This document shows positions 23,058 to 30,939 of a stretch of DNA of 34,585 bases, one piece after another. The notes under the pieces are model-generated. The model saw only the letters and a program-made list of their open reading frames with translations, did not search any database and had not been told where the DNA came from. Every line of letters starts with the position of its first letter. The stretch's first letter is position 1. The stretch is from an uncultured Bacteroidia bacterium (GTDB lineage Bacteria > Bacteroidota > Bacteroidia > J057 > CALAJH01). The translations under genes were made by a program, and so were the position numbers. The stretch covers positions 1 through 34,585 of the forward strand of contig CALAJH010000037.1 in NCBI GenBank assembly GCA_937922655.1. The letters run 5' to 3'.

Positions 23058-24986
23058 TTATGCCGTTTGAGGATAGGATTGGGTCAAACGCTCGGCCAAA
23101 AAGGCTTTTAAGGTTTCAAGGTTCATAAAACCTTTGTCGCCTTCGGTGTGAATGCGTACGGACGCGCCCGATTCGGCGGCCTCTTTTTCTCCGACGACCA
23201 ACATCACGGGTATTTTGGCCACTTCCGCATCCCGGATTTTGCGTCCGATTTTTTCGTTGCGTTCGTCCACTTTGATTCTTATACCCTCGGCGGTCAGTTG
23301 TCTTCGGAGTTGGCGGGCGTAGTCGAGGTGTTTTTCGCTCACGGGCAAAACGAGCGTTTGAACGGGCGAAAGCCAAAAGGGAAAGTTGCCGCCCGTATGT
23401 TCAAGCAGAATGCCGAAAAACCGTTCGAACGAACCGAGAATGGCTCGGTGAATCATCACGGGCCGCGCCGTCGTGCTTTCGGCCGTTACGTATTCCAATC
23501 CAAAGCGTTCGGGCATGGAAAAATCGAGTTGTATCGTTCCCAACTGCCACGACCGGTGCAACGAATCCTTGACGACGAAGTCGATTTTGGGGCCGTAAAA
23601 GGCGCCGTCGCCGGCGTTGATTTGGAATTTGACCCCCGCGTTGTTGAGCGCGGTTTGGAGCGCGGCTTCGGCGTTGTTCCACACCTCAAGCGAACCGATG
23701 TATTTTTCGGGCCGCGTGGACAAATACACCGAAACGGAATGAAATCCGAACGTACCGTAGACCTCGAAAATCAATTTTATGAGCGTCGAAATTTCGGATT
23801 CCACTTGTTCGGGGGTGCAAAAGATGTGGGCGTCGTCTTGGGTGAAGCTCCGGACGCGGAAAAGGCCCGTCAGTACGCCCGAAAGTTCGTGCCGATGCAC
23901 CAAGCCAAACTCGAACATGCGCAAAGGCAAGTCCCGATACGAACGCGGCGAGGTGCGGTATACTATCGTACTTCCGGGGCAGTTCATCGGTTTGACGGCG
24001 TAAGACGCGTCGTCGATGTGCGTGAAGTACATGTTTTCTTTGTAGTTGGCGTAGTGTCCCGAACGCTGCCAAAGTTCTTCGTTGAGAATGATGGGGGTGC
24101 GTATTTCTTCGTAGTCGAGGGCGAAAAGTTTTTTTCTCAAAAAACTTTGGAGTTCGTTGAGTACCAGCATGCCGTTGTGGTGCCAAAACGGAAATCCGGG
24201 GCCTTCGTCGTGGAAAGAAAACATGTCGAGCTCTTTGCCGAGGCGTCGGTGGTCGCGTTTTTTGGCTTCTTCGAGGCGTTGGAGGTGTTCGTCGAGTTCT
24301 TTTTGCGTGGGAAAACTGACGGCATAGAGGCGGGTGAGCTGTTTGTTTTTGCTGTCGCCGCGCCAGTAGGCGCCGGCGGTCGTCAGTATTTTTACGGCCT
24401 TGATGGTTTTGGAATTGGGGACGTGGGGGCCGCGACACAAGTCCGTGAAGTTGCCCGAACGGTAAAAGGTGATTTTTCCGTCTTCGAGGCCTTCGATGAG
24501 TTCGACTTTGTAGGGGTCGTTTTTTTCTTGAAAGTATTTGAGGGCGTCGGCTTTGGAGACGTTTTCGCGTACAAAGGTTTCGCCCGAGGCCGCCAGTTCC
24601 AAGAACTTTTTTTCGATTTTTTCGAGGTCTTCGGGTTTGGGGACGCGTTCGCCGAAATCGATGTCGTAATAAAATCCCGATTCAATCGGCGGGCCTATGC
24701 CGAACTTTACGCCCGGAAAAAGCGACTCCACGGCTTCGGCGAGGAGATGGGCCGACGAATGCCACAAAACCGCTTTGCCCTCGGCGTCCTCCCACGTGAG
24801 AATCTCGATTTGGGCGTCGGTTTCGATGGGCATGCTCAGGTCTTGGACGACGCCGTTTACTTTGGCGGCCAACGCTTTTTGTCCAAGGGTGCGGCTGATG
24901 CCGGCGGCGATTTCCGCGCCCGTCGTGCCCAAGGGGTAAGTCTTTTCTTTTCCGTCGGGAAACGTAATCCGAATTTCGGAAGCCAT
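23058..24986 (-). CDS. thrS: Threonyl-tRNA synthetase
   Basis: A 642-residue class II aminoacyl-tRNA synthetase that charges tRNA-Thr, the same length as the E. coli enzyme. Domains in order: an N-terminal TGS domain (about 1-63); an editing domain that hydrolyses mis-charged Ser-tRNA, with H76 and H80 (LWHSSAHLLAEAV) and C184/H188 (LCRGPHVP); a class II catalytic core with zinc ligands C336 (MNCPGS) and H387 (DDAHIFC) and a third His in MIHRAILGS; and a C-terminal anticodon-binding domain (about 535-640). All key residues are present. Upstream, TAAATTTG in minus orientation (25010-25017) could be the promoter -7 element. No T-box or leader peptide was recognised. Confidence 0.98.
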   Translation of the reverse strand: MASEIRITFPDGKEKTYPLGTTGAEIAAGISRTLGQKALAAKVNGVVQDLSMPIETDAQIEILTWEDAEGKAVLWHSSAHLLAEAVESLFPGVKFGIGPPIESGFYYDIDFGERVPKPEDLEKIEKKFLELAASGETFVRENVSKADALKYFQEKNDPYKVELIEGLEDGKITFYRSGNFTDLCRGPHVPNSKTIKAVKILTTAGAYWRGDSKNKQLTRLYAVSFPTQKELDEHLQRLEEAKKRDHRRLGKELDMFSFHDEGPGFPFWHHNGMLVLNELQSFLRKKLFALDYEEIRTPIILNEELWQRSGHYANYKENMYFTHIDDASYAVKPMNCPGSTIVYRTSPRSYRDLPLRMFEFGLVHRHELSGVLTGLFRVRSFTQDDAHIFCTPEQVESEISTLIKLIFEVYGTFGFHSVSVYLSTRPEKYIGSLEVWNNAEAALQTALNNAGVKFQINAGDGAFYGPKIDFVVKDSLHRSWQLGTIQLDFSMPERFGLEYVTAESTTARPVMIHRAILGSFERFFGILLEHTGGNFPFWLSPVQTLVLPVSEKHLDYARQLRRQLTAEGIRIKVDERNEKIGRKIRDAEVAKIPVMLVVGEKEAAESGASVRIHTEGDKGFMNLETLKAFLAERLTQSYPQTA

Positions 24987-25009
24987 GACGTTCTCTTAAA
25001 AATATGACG

Positions 25010-25017
25010 CAAATTTA
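25010..25017 (-). promoter_or_regulatory. Possible thrS promoter -7 element
   Basis: CAAATTTA on the plus strand reads TAAATTTG on the minus strand, an exact TAnnTTTG match 24 nt upstream of the thrS ATG. The -33 TTG at the usual distance is not convincing, so this is tentative. Confidence 0.4.
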
Positions 25018-25189
25018 CGCAAAGCGCTCCAACCGAGGAAATCGTTCGACGGCCAACGATGGTTTTGATTCAAGGGCCGAGGTCCGCATTTGGCTTTGAA
25101 ACGCCCCGTCGTCGCAAAATTGGCAAACGCCGTTTCGTGTTTTCGACAAAGAAGTTCCACATTTAACAATAATATAATATGGAAAATAT

Positions 25190-25219
25190 TTGCGGAAAGA
25201 AAAATCGGTTGTAATTTTG
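25190..25219 (+). promoter_or_regulatory. Bacteroidota-type promoter for the TetR-like gene
   Basis: TTTG at 25190-25193, an 18-nt spacer and TAATTTTG at 25212-25219. Transcription would begin near 25226, giving a leader of about 65 nt before ATG 25291. Start codons upstream of 25226 are therefore unlikely. Confidence 0.75.
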
Positions 25220-25290
25220 CATCGAAAATCAAGTTGCGGTATACCGCGCTATTTACAAGTTACAAGCAAACACAATTAAATTCCGAGACA

Positions 25291-25917
25291 ATGGAAGAAA
25301 AAATCATCGAAGCCTACAAGGAAATGCTCATTACGGGCGAAGGCGAAATCAACTCCTTTACCATTTCCAAGAAAGTAGGCATTAGCGAAAAGGACTTTTT
25401 CCAACACTTCAACAGCGCCGACGACATTGCGCGGAAAATCTGGTCGAATTTGGCCGATACCGTCATTGAAAGTCTGAACTCTTCGGAGCTTTTCAGCAGC
25501 TACCCGCCGCGCCAAAAAATCCTTTCGTACTATTTCACGTTTTTTGAAACGGCGCTCAGCGAACGCTCGTTCATCGAGGCGACGATAAACAAATCCAAGT
25601 CGCTCAAAACGTACAAGGAAAAGTTCAAACAGTTCGTTTCGGACATCGTCCAAGAAGGCATCGCCGTCGAAGACATCAAAGAACGCCTGACGCTCAGCAA
25701 CTACTACCCCGAAGTTTTGTGGCAGCTGCACGTGCGTCTGCTTCACTTCTGGCTCAAAGACGTTTCCGACCGCTTCGTCGAAACGGAAAAGGCCATCGAA
25801 GTTTACGCCAAAGTTCCCTTGGAACTCATGGGGCCGAACCTGCTCGACAGTCTTTTCGAGACGGCGCGTTTCGATTTTGAACGCCTCAACCTTCAAAAAA
25901 TTTCCGTCTTTAAATAA
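25291..25917 (+). CDS. TetR-like transcriptional regulator
   Basis: A 208-residue protein with a TetR-type N-terminal helix-turn-helix (about 1-50: IIEAYKEMLITGEGEINSFTISKKVGISEKDFFQHF), where ISKKVGISEKDFFQHF fits the recognition helix pattern, and an all-helical C-terminal ligand/dimerisation domain. ATG 25291 is chosen because it lies downstream of the likely transcription start and begins the conserved domain. Its target is not known. It lies 81 nt upstream of the AarF/ABC1 kinase gene but is separated from it by an intrinsic terminator. The same pairing is common in Bacteroidota, as I recall, so regulation of the kinase gene or of lipid-related functions is plausible but unproven. Confidence 0.85.
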   Translation: MEEKIIEAYKEMLITGEGEINSFTISKKVGISEKDFFQHFNSADDIARKIWSNLADTVIESLNSSELFSSYPPRQKILSYYFTFFETALSERSFIEATINKSKSLKTYKEKFKQFVSDIVQEGIAVEDIKERLTLSNYYPEVLWQLHVRLLHFWLKDVSDRFVETEKAIEVYAKVPLELMGPNLLDSLFETARFDFERLNLQKISVFK

Positions 25918-25932
25918 TTCGGAAAACGAACG

Positions 25933-25958
25933 GGAGGGGCCAAAGCCCCTCCTTTTTT
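25933..25958 (+). terminator. Intrinsic terminator between TetR-like and AarF genes
   Basis: GGAGGGGC (25933-25940) pairs perfectly with GCCCCTCC (25945-25952) around a CAAA loop, followed by six T residues. It lies 16 nt after the TetR-like stop and 40 nt before the AarF start, so the kinase needs read-through or its own promoter. Confidence 0.9.
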
Positions 25959-25998
25959 CATTTTTTAATCTCAACTCAACGCTACGGCGTTTCAAAAT

Positions 25999-27489
25999 AT
26001 GTCGCACGAAGAGCCACAAGACAAACTTCCCACCACAAAAATCGAGCGTGCGGCCCGATTTTTGAAAACGGGGTTGAAAGTGGGCGCCAACTATGCCAAA
26101 CACTACGGCCAAAAGGCCATGTTCCAAAACCCCGACCGCAGCGAACTCGACCGCGCCAACGCCTCCGACATTTTTGAAGGATTCTCCCAACTGCGTGGTT
26201 CGGCGTTGAAGGTCGCGCAAATGCTGTCTTTGGATACGATTAATTTTTCGCAATCGTTCACGACGGTCATGCAAAAAGCGCAGTATTCGGTGCCGCCGAT
26301 GAGCGCCCCTTTGGCCGTTCAGGCGTTCAAAAATTCGATAGGCAAAAGCCCCGAAGCCGTCTTTACAAAATTTAATCCCAACGCCCACAAGGCCGCCTCC
26401 ATGGGTCAGGTACACTTGGCCGAAAAAGACGGCAAACGCATGGCCGTAAAAATTCAATACCCCGGCGTCGCCGATTCCATCAAATCCGACCTCAACATGG
26501 TCAAAGGAATCGCCCCCCGGCTCATGAACACCCCCCTTTCCGAACTTCACCCCTATTTCGAGGAAATCGAGGCCCGGCTCCTCGACGAAGCCGACTACAA
26601 GCTCGAACTCAAAAACTCCCTCGCCTTCAAAAAAGAGTGCGAAGGACTTGAAAACATCCTATTCCCCAATTATTACCCCGAGTTGTCGTCCGACAGGGTA
26701 ATCACCATGGAATGGATGGACGGCCTGCACCTCAAAGAATTCCTTGAAACCGGGCCCTCCGAGGAGGTACGCCACAAGGCCGCCAAGGCCATCTGGGACT
26801 TTTACGAGTTCCAAATCCACGTCTTGCGCAAGGTCAACGCCGACCCCCACCCCGGCAATTTTCTTTTTAGACCCGACGGCTCGGTCGTCGTCTTGGACTT
26901 CGGCTGCACCAAAGTGCTCAGCGAACAGCTTTACAACGACTATTTCACCCTCGCCGAACCCTACCTTTTCGACGACAAAGCCCGCGCCCGCGAAACCCTC
27001 TTCCGTCTCGAAATTCTCCGGCCTACGGACGGCGAACAAAAAATCGCCTATCTTATCGGCCTTTTTGGCAGGCTCATCACCGAAATCTCCCGCCCTTACC
27101 ACCAAGGGATGTTCGATTTCAACGACGAGCCGTTTTACGAAAACTTCAACAACATCGCGGCGGAAATTGCGCGTTTGCGCGAACTTCGCGGTTCCAAAGA
27201 ATTTCTTTTCCTCAACCGCACCTATTTCGGCCTTTATTCGCTCTTTAAGGACTTGGACGTCGAGTTGGAAACGGCTTGCAAGTACAAAAACTTTTTGAAA
27301 AAAGAGTTGGCGGAAAAATACCAAACCCGCGCCCAACGCGCCGGCAAATCCGCCGTTCTCGCCCTCCAACCCGAAGCCATCGTCTCCGAAGCGAATGTGC
27401 CCGAAAACGGCGAGGGCAAAGTTCAAGTGGAGGAGGCGGCGCCTAAAAAATCCAAAAAGTCCAAAAAGAAAGAGGTCGTTCGGGAGTAA
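25999..27489 (+). CDS. AarF/ABC1/UbiB family atypical kinase
   Basis: A 496-residue member of the ABC1/ADCK/UbiB protein-kinase-like family, known for roles in ubiquinone or menaquinone-related and lipid metabolism through ATPase or kinase-like activity. Motifs in order: a KxGQ-type motif that reads KVAQ here (71-74), the Ala-rich loop HKAASMGQVH (130-139), the ATP-binding lysine K151 (AVKIQYPG), an E-D-Y-containing helix (about 197-203), the catalytic-loop-like NADPHPGN (280-287, D282, N287) and the metal-binding DFG at 300-302. The C-terminus ends in a Lys-rich tail (KKSKKSKKK). No transmembrane helix is obvious. The Gly-to-Ala change in the KxGQ motif is noteworthy, though it may be normal for the Bacteroidota subgroup. 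Confidence 0.92.
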   Translation: MSHEEPQDKLPTTKIERAARFLKTGLKVGANYAKHYGQKAMFQNPDRSELDRANASDIFEGFSQLRGSALKVAQMLSLDTINFSQSFTTVMQKAQYSVPPMSAPLAVQAFKNSIGKSPEAVFTKFNPNAHKAASMGQVHLAEKDGKRMAVKIQYPGVADSIKSDLNMVKGIAPRLMNTPLSELHPYFEEIEARLLDEADYKLELKNSLAFKKECEGLENILFPNYYPELSSDRVITMEWMDGLHLKEFLETGPSEEVRHKAAKAIWDFYEFQIHVLRKVNADPHPGNFLFRPDGSVVVLDFGCTKVLSEQLYNDYFTLAEPYLFDDKARARETLFRLEILRPTDGEQKIAYLIGLFGRLITEISRPYHQGMFDFNDEPFYENFNNIAAEIARLRELRGSKEFLFLNRTYFGLYSLFKDLDVELETACKYKNFLKKELAEKYQTRAQRAGKSAVLALQPEAIVSEANVPENGEGKVQVEEAAPKKSKKSKKKEVVRE

Positions 27490-27495
27490 CGAACG

Positions 27496-27528
27496 AAACC
27501 CGGGGCCGAAAGGCCCCGGGTTTGTTTT
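27496..27528 (+). terminator. Intrinsic terminator after the AarF gene
   Basis: A perfect 12-bp stem (27496-27507 with 27512-27523) closed by a GAAA tetraloop and followed by GTTTT, 7 nt past the stop codon. Confidence 0.9.
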
Positions 27529-27556
27529 GGGACAAAATTTGCGTGCTTTGATGAAT

Positions 27557-27590
27557 AAAAAAGCCGCCGCCCTTTCAAACGGGCGGCGGC
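27557..27590 (-). terminator. Intrinsic terminator after the CocE-like hydrolase gene
   Basis: GCCGCCGCCC (27563-27572) pairs perfectly with GGGCGGCGGC (27581-27590). The plus-strand A run at 27557-27562 is a T run on the minus strand, correct for the gene ending at 27617. Confidence 0.92.
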
Positions 27591-27616
27591 GCAGAACGTT
27601 GGGAAAAGTCGGCGCT

Positions 27617-30520
27617 TTAGTTCAAAACCAACTTTTTGACGGCCGTTTGTCCCGAGCCGTCCGTGATTTTGACGACGTAAATTCCGCGCGGAAGCTTGTC
27701 GGTATATATCGTGGCTACGTCGGTAAAGGCGGCGGACAAAACTTCGCGTCCCGTCGGGTCGAATACCGAGTAGCGGTACCCCCCGGGTTTTTCGGCGCTC
27801 AACGCCACGACGTCCTCGGCAGGGTTGGGATACATGACGAATTTTGAGCTTGGGGTTTTCGCCCCGCTTTCGCGCGAAACGAATTCCGCCGTTTTGCCCA
27901 CGACCGGAAAATCAATATTCGCCGCGTAAACGTCGGAAATCGGCAGGGTTTGCAGGGCTTTGCGCGGGTAAAGCGTCGTACCGTAGAAGTTGTAGGATTT
28001 GTCTTCATAGGGGCGGCGACGATAAAATTCCCCGGGTTGAAGCGGAATATTGGCGCACGCCTGATAACGCGGATAGGACGTCGAGCTAACCATGACCTTG
28101 ATTTTATGCCCTTCGGCGAAAGTGTAGGCAATCGGAAGCATACGCATTTTATATTCGTACACCCGCCCCGAAACAATATTCGACCACGGCACATTGACGT
28201 CCTCGACGCCCGTTTCCGCCCATTTTTTGGCGTAATCGCGGGCACGGGCGTTTACCGCGCCCTCAAAAACATAGAGTTCGCGTCCATCGGGGTAAACGTC
28301 TACCACCCGCACGATGAAGTCGCAGTTCGTCGAATCGGGAACGATTTGTGAGAGCGGCGTGGACGCGGCGTAGAACGTCGCTATCGGTACGCCCGCGATG
28401 CTGAAGCTGTCGGCCACCGCCTCGGATTCAAAACTAACGATGTCGTAGACGGTGTCGCCGTTGATGATTTGGGGCAGACGGTCGCGAACAAGGTTGCGAT
28501 ACATCGGGTCGGTGAAGTTCATTTGTCCTTGGCTGTCGCGTTTGTCGTCGGGGGTGCGGACAATCATATTCGGACCGCCGTGGGTGGGCACGGGGGTGTT
28601 GGGGTCGGCGACGAACGTGCGCGTGCCTTCGTTTTGGATGGGTGCGTCGGGGGTAAGGCCGCCGTCGCCGCGAAAATACAGTTTTTGACGGGCAAGGGCG
28701 GGGTTGGGGAAAGTGTCGGCGGCCACCCAATAGTTGCCGAATTTTTTATCCTCCCCAACGTTGCCGACAACGTAATAGCGTACGGCTTTTACGCCGTCGG
28801 GTGCGGTGTCGTCGAAGTTGTATTGCACGCCCTCTTCGAGGCGGGCGCCCGATCGATCGCCAATCAACGATTGCCCCGTAGCGGGGATGGTCAAGCGCGT
28901 AACGGCGTTGGAATCAAATCCGATGATGCCTTTGAGGCGCAAGGGAAATTCGGGCAAGGGTCCGGTGCCGTTCAAAAAGTTGAAAAACGTTTCAAAACTG
29001 ATTTCGTAATCTTCGGCGGGGACGGCGATGTAGGCGTTGGAGCCGAGGACGTTGCCGACGTATTGCCATTCGTTTTGTTGGGGCAGGCGTACGCGCGGCG
29101 AACCGAGCCACGTCCGGAACCAATCGATGACCTCGGAGCGGGCCAATCCGCCGAGGTTGGTTACGTCGAGGTCGTCGAAGTTGGCGCCGATAATTTTATT
29201 GACGTTTTCGGGATAGCGGTGGTCGGGGCCGCCCTCGATTTGCCGGCAGTCGCCCGTGGCGCGGGTGCCGATGGTTTGGTGGGCCCACGGCCCGATGACG
29301 ATTTTTTGGTGTTTTTTGTGTTTGACGGTGTGTTGGCGCAGCCGGGCCCACGTTTCGAGTTGGCCGTCGATGAAAATATCCCACCAGCCGGTGAGGTTGT
29401 AGATGGGTAAATCGAGGTTGCGGTAGCGCGAAACGGGTCCGAAGGCGACGGGCTTGCCGTCGAAGTCGAGCGTGGCCTTGCTGATATCCATTACGGCGCG
29501 AAAGCGCGAATTCGGATAATGCGCATGGAACATCGTCGTCCAAAAGTCGATGGCTTTTTCGGCGGCGGCTTTGCCGTCGCGCACGTCGGCGCCGTAGTCG
29601 TGGAGGCTGTGAATGTTGTTGAAGACGCTGTTGTCGGAGGGGTCGTCGACCCAATCGTAGCGCTCGACCTGACCGCGAAGCCAGCCGTCGATGATGCGTT
29701 CGCGAAACACGCCGTTGTGGTGGCCCGTGGAATGATAAAATTCCCCCGAGGCGACGATGGGAACGAGGCATTTGAGCCCCGGAGCGTCGGTGTCGGTATA
29801 TTCGACGGCCGCCGCTTGATACTGCGTGTTGCCCAGCGCCGAGGCGCCGACCATGCCGATTTTGCCGTTGCACACTTTTTCGTCGAGAACGCCGTCGCCG
29901 TCGAAGTCCCAGCGCAAATCGTGGGTAATCCATTCGACGGACTCGTGGCCGTCTTGGTGTTCGCCGGCGGCACGGTTCCAAGTGGTGTCCAACGGGTGGC
30001 GGGCGTCGCCGACGTAAGGTTCTTTGGCCCAACTGTCGGAATACATCGGGTAATACGTGCCCTCGGAACGATAGCGTCCGCGCATATCCTGCACCACGCC
30101 GCAATAGCCCATCAGGGCCTCGACTTGCCCTTGCGTCGGGTCGCTTTTGTTGTAGGGCGTGCGTGTGAAGACCACCGGCAACTGAAAAGGATTCGGTTGA
30201 TTGGGATAATACATCAATTGCGTGCCGCGCGTCGCCAATTTGAGCCGGGGCACCGCAAGCTCGGTCAGGCCAAGATTGATTCGCAGGGTGTCGAAGGCCA
30301 AGTCGTCGACCAATATCGGCATGAAAACGTCGGTGGCCAGCCGAACGCCGTCGGACATCGGCACCATGTATTCTCGTCGGGTAACCAGCTCCTCGATACC
30401 GTCGAGCACGCCGTTGATGTTTACCCCTTGCGCGGCGGCCGAGCCCGCAAGGCTTGCGGCCGCACCCGCCGCTACGATTGCTTTTCGTAAAAATACCATA
30501 CTCGGTTGTTTTGTACTCAT
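27617..30520 (-). CDS. T9SS-exported CocE/NonD family hydrolase (X-Pro dipeptidyl-peptidase-like)
   Basis: A 967-residue exported serine hydrolase. A signal peptide (residues 1-30, ending SAAA-Q) is followed by an alpha/beta hydrolase domain of the CocE/NonD/X-Pro dipeptidyl peptidase type. Catalytic candidates are S227 (GASALG), D381 (LTGWWD) and H414 (GPWAHQ). A jelly-roll-like C-terminal domain follows (about 510-850), and the end (about 888-967) is a type A T9SS sorting domain with KFVMYPNPAEDV and LPRGIYVVKITDG. The enzyme is expected outside or on the cell surface and may act on amides or esters; the exact substrate is unknown. An acidic loop DFDGDGVLDE (205-214) sits just before the nucleophile and looks like a Ca-binding loop; it is not part of typical CocE. 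A terminator follows the gene. Confidence 0.92.
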   Translation of the reverse strand: MSTKQPSMVFLRKAIVAAGAAASLAGSAAAQGVNINGVLDGIEELVTRREYMVPMSDGVRLATDVFMPILVDDLAFDTLRINLGLTELAVPRLKLATRGTQLMYYPNQPNPFQLPVVFTRTPYNKSDPTQGQVEALMGYCGVVQDMRGRYRSEGTYYPMYSDSWAKEPYVGDARHPLDTTWNRAAGEHQDGHESVEWITHDLRWDFDGDGVLDEKVCNGKIGMVGASALGNTQYQAAAVEYTDTDAPGLKCLVPIVASGEFYHSTGHHNGVFRERIIDGWLRGQVERYDWVDDPSDNSVFNNIHSLHDYGADVRDGKAAAEKAIDFWTTMFHAHYPNSRFRAVMDISKATLDFDGKPVAFGPVSRYRNLDLPIYNLTGWWDIFIDGQLETWARLRQHTVKHKKHQKIVIGPWAHQTIGTRATGDCRQIEGGPDHRYPENVNKIIGANFDDLDVTNLGGLARSEVIDWFRTWLGSPRVRLPQQNEWQYVGNVLGSNAYIAVPAEDYEISFETFFNFLNGTGPLPEFPLRLKGIIGFDSNAVTRLTIPATGQSLIGDRSGARLEEGVQYNFDDTAPDGVKAVRYYVVGNVGEDKKFGNYWVAADTFPNPALARQKLYFRGDGGLTPDAPIQNEGTRTFVADPNTPVPTHGGPNMIVRTPDDKRDSQGQMNFTDPMYRNLVRDRLPQIINGDTVYDIVSFESEAVADSFSIAGVPIATFYAASTPLSQIVPDSTNCDFIVRVVDVYPDGRELYVFEGAVNARARDYAKKWAETGVEDVNVPWSNIVSGRVYEYKMRMLPIAYTFAEGHKIKVMVSSTSYPRYQACANIPLQPGEFYRRRPYEDKSYNFYGTTLYPRKALQTLPISDVYAANIDFPVVGKTAEFVSRESGAKTPSSKFVMYPNPAEDVVALSAEKPGGYRYSVFDPTGREVLSAAFTDVATIYTDKLPRGIYVVKITDGSGQTAVKKLVLN

Positions 30521-30939
30521 TTGTCTATTTCACGTTACGGTTTTTTTGATGCGACGAGCGTCGTGTTTATGCTAAGCGCGCAATCCGCAAGGCGGCATGC
30601 GTTTTTGCATGGTTTAGGAAAAAAATACGTTTGCTTCGACGCACCGTATTCGTTACCGCTAATTTAGCAAAAATTATTTTAGCTACACATAAAATTTAAA
30701 AATAAAAATACGTCGCCGTTTTTGAAACCGGCCCAAGCCGACGGCGATAGTAGTGAACGGATAATTGACGATGGTCGCAACGATTCGCCGGGCATTGAAA
30801 ACAATGGTTTATTGCCAAGGGCGAAACGGTTTTGCCTCGAATTCATCTTCAAGATACATCTTGGTTACCGACTCCAAATAATCGGTATATTCGAGTCTTT
30901 GGGAGCGAAGCCGTTTTCAAACTTGTTGAAACACAAGGG
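30521..30939. other. Intergenic region between second TonB receptor and CocE-like genes (419 bp)
   Basis: AT-rich around 30655-30720, with small hairpins at 30793-30806 (CATTG-AAAA-CAATG) and 30922-30937. The last is near the end of the TonB receptor gene and might be a weak terminator. It should hold the hydrolase promoter, but no exact TAnnTTTG was found on the minus strand. I see no convincing gene. Confidence 0.55.

Larger units (their letters stand above)
24987..25290. other. Divergent promoter region between thrS and the TetR-like gene (304 bp)
   Basis: It contains a likely thrS -7 element at 25010-25017 on the minus strand and a good promoter for the TetR-like gene at 25190-25219 on the plus strand. 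No coding gene is seen between them. Confidence 0.65.

Noticed and set aside
23148-25007. A 619-codon open frame on the plus strand antisense to thrS
   Set aside because: It overlaps a complete, motif-perfect threonyl-tRNA synthetase on the other strand. Its translation is low-complexity and rich in Phe, Val and Gly, as expected from the complement of a codon-biased gene. No family motif is seen.
25276-26550. A 424-codon minus-strand open frame across the TetR-like and AarF genes
   Set aside because: It runs antisense to two well-supported genes and even spans the terminator between them. No recognisable domain is seen.
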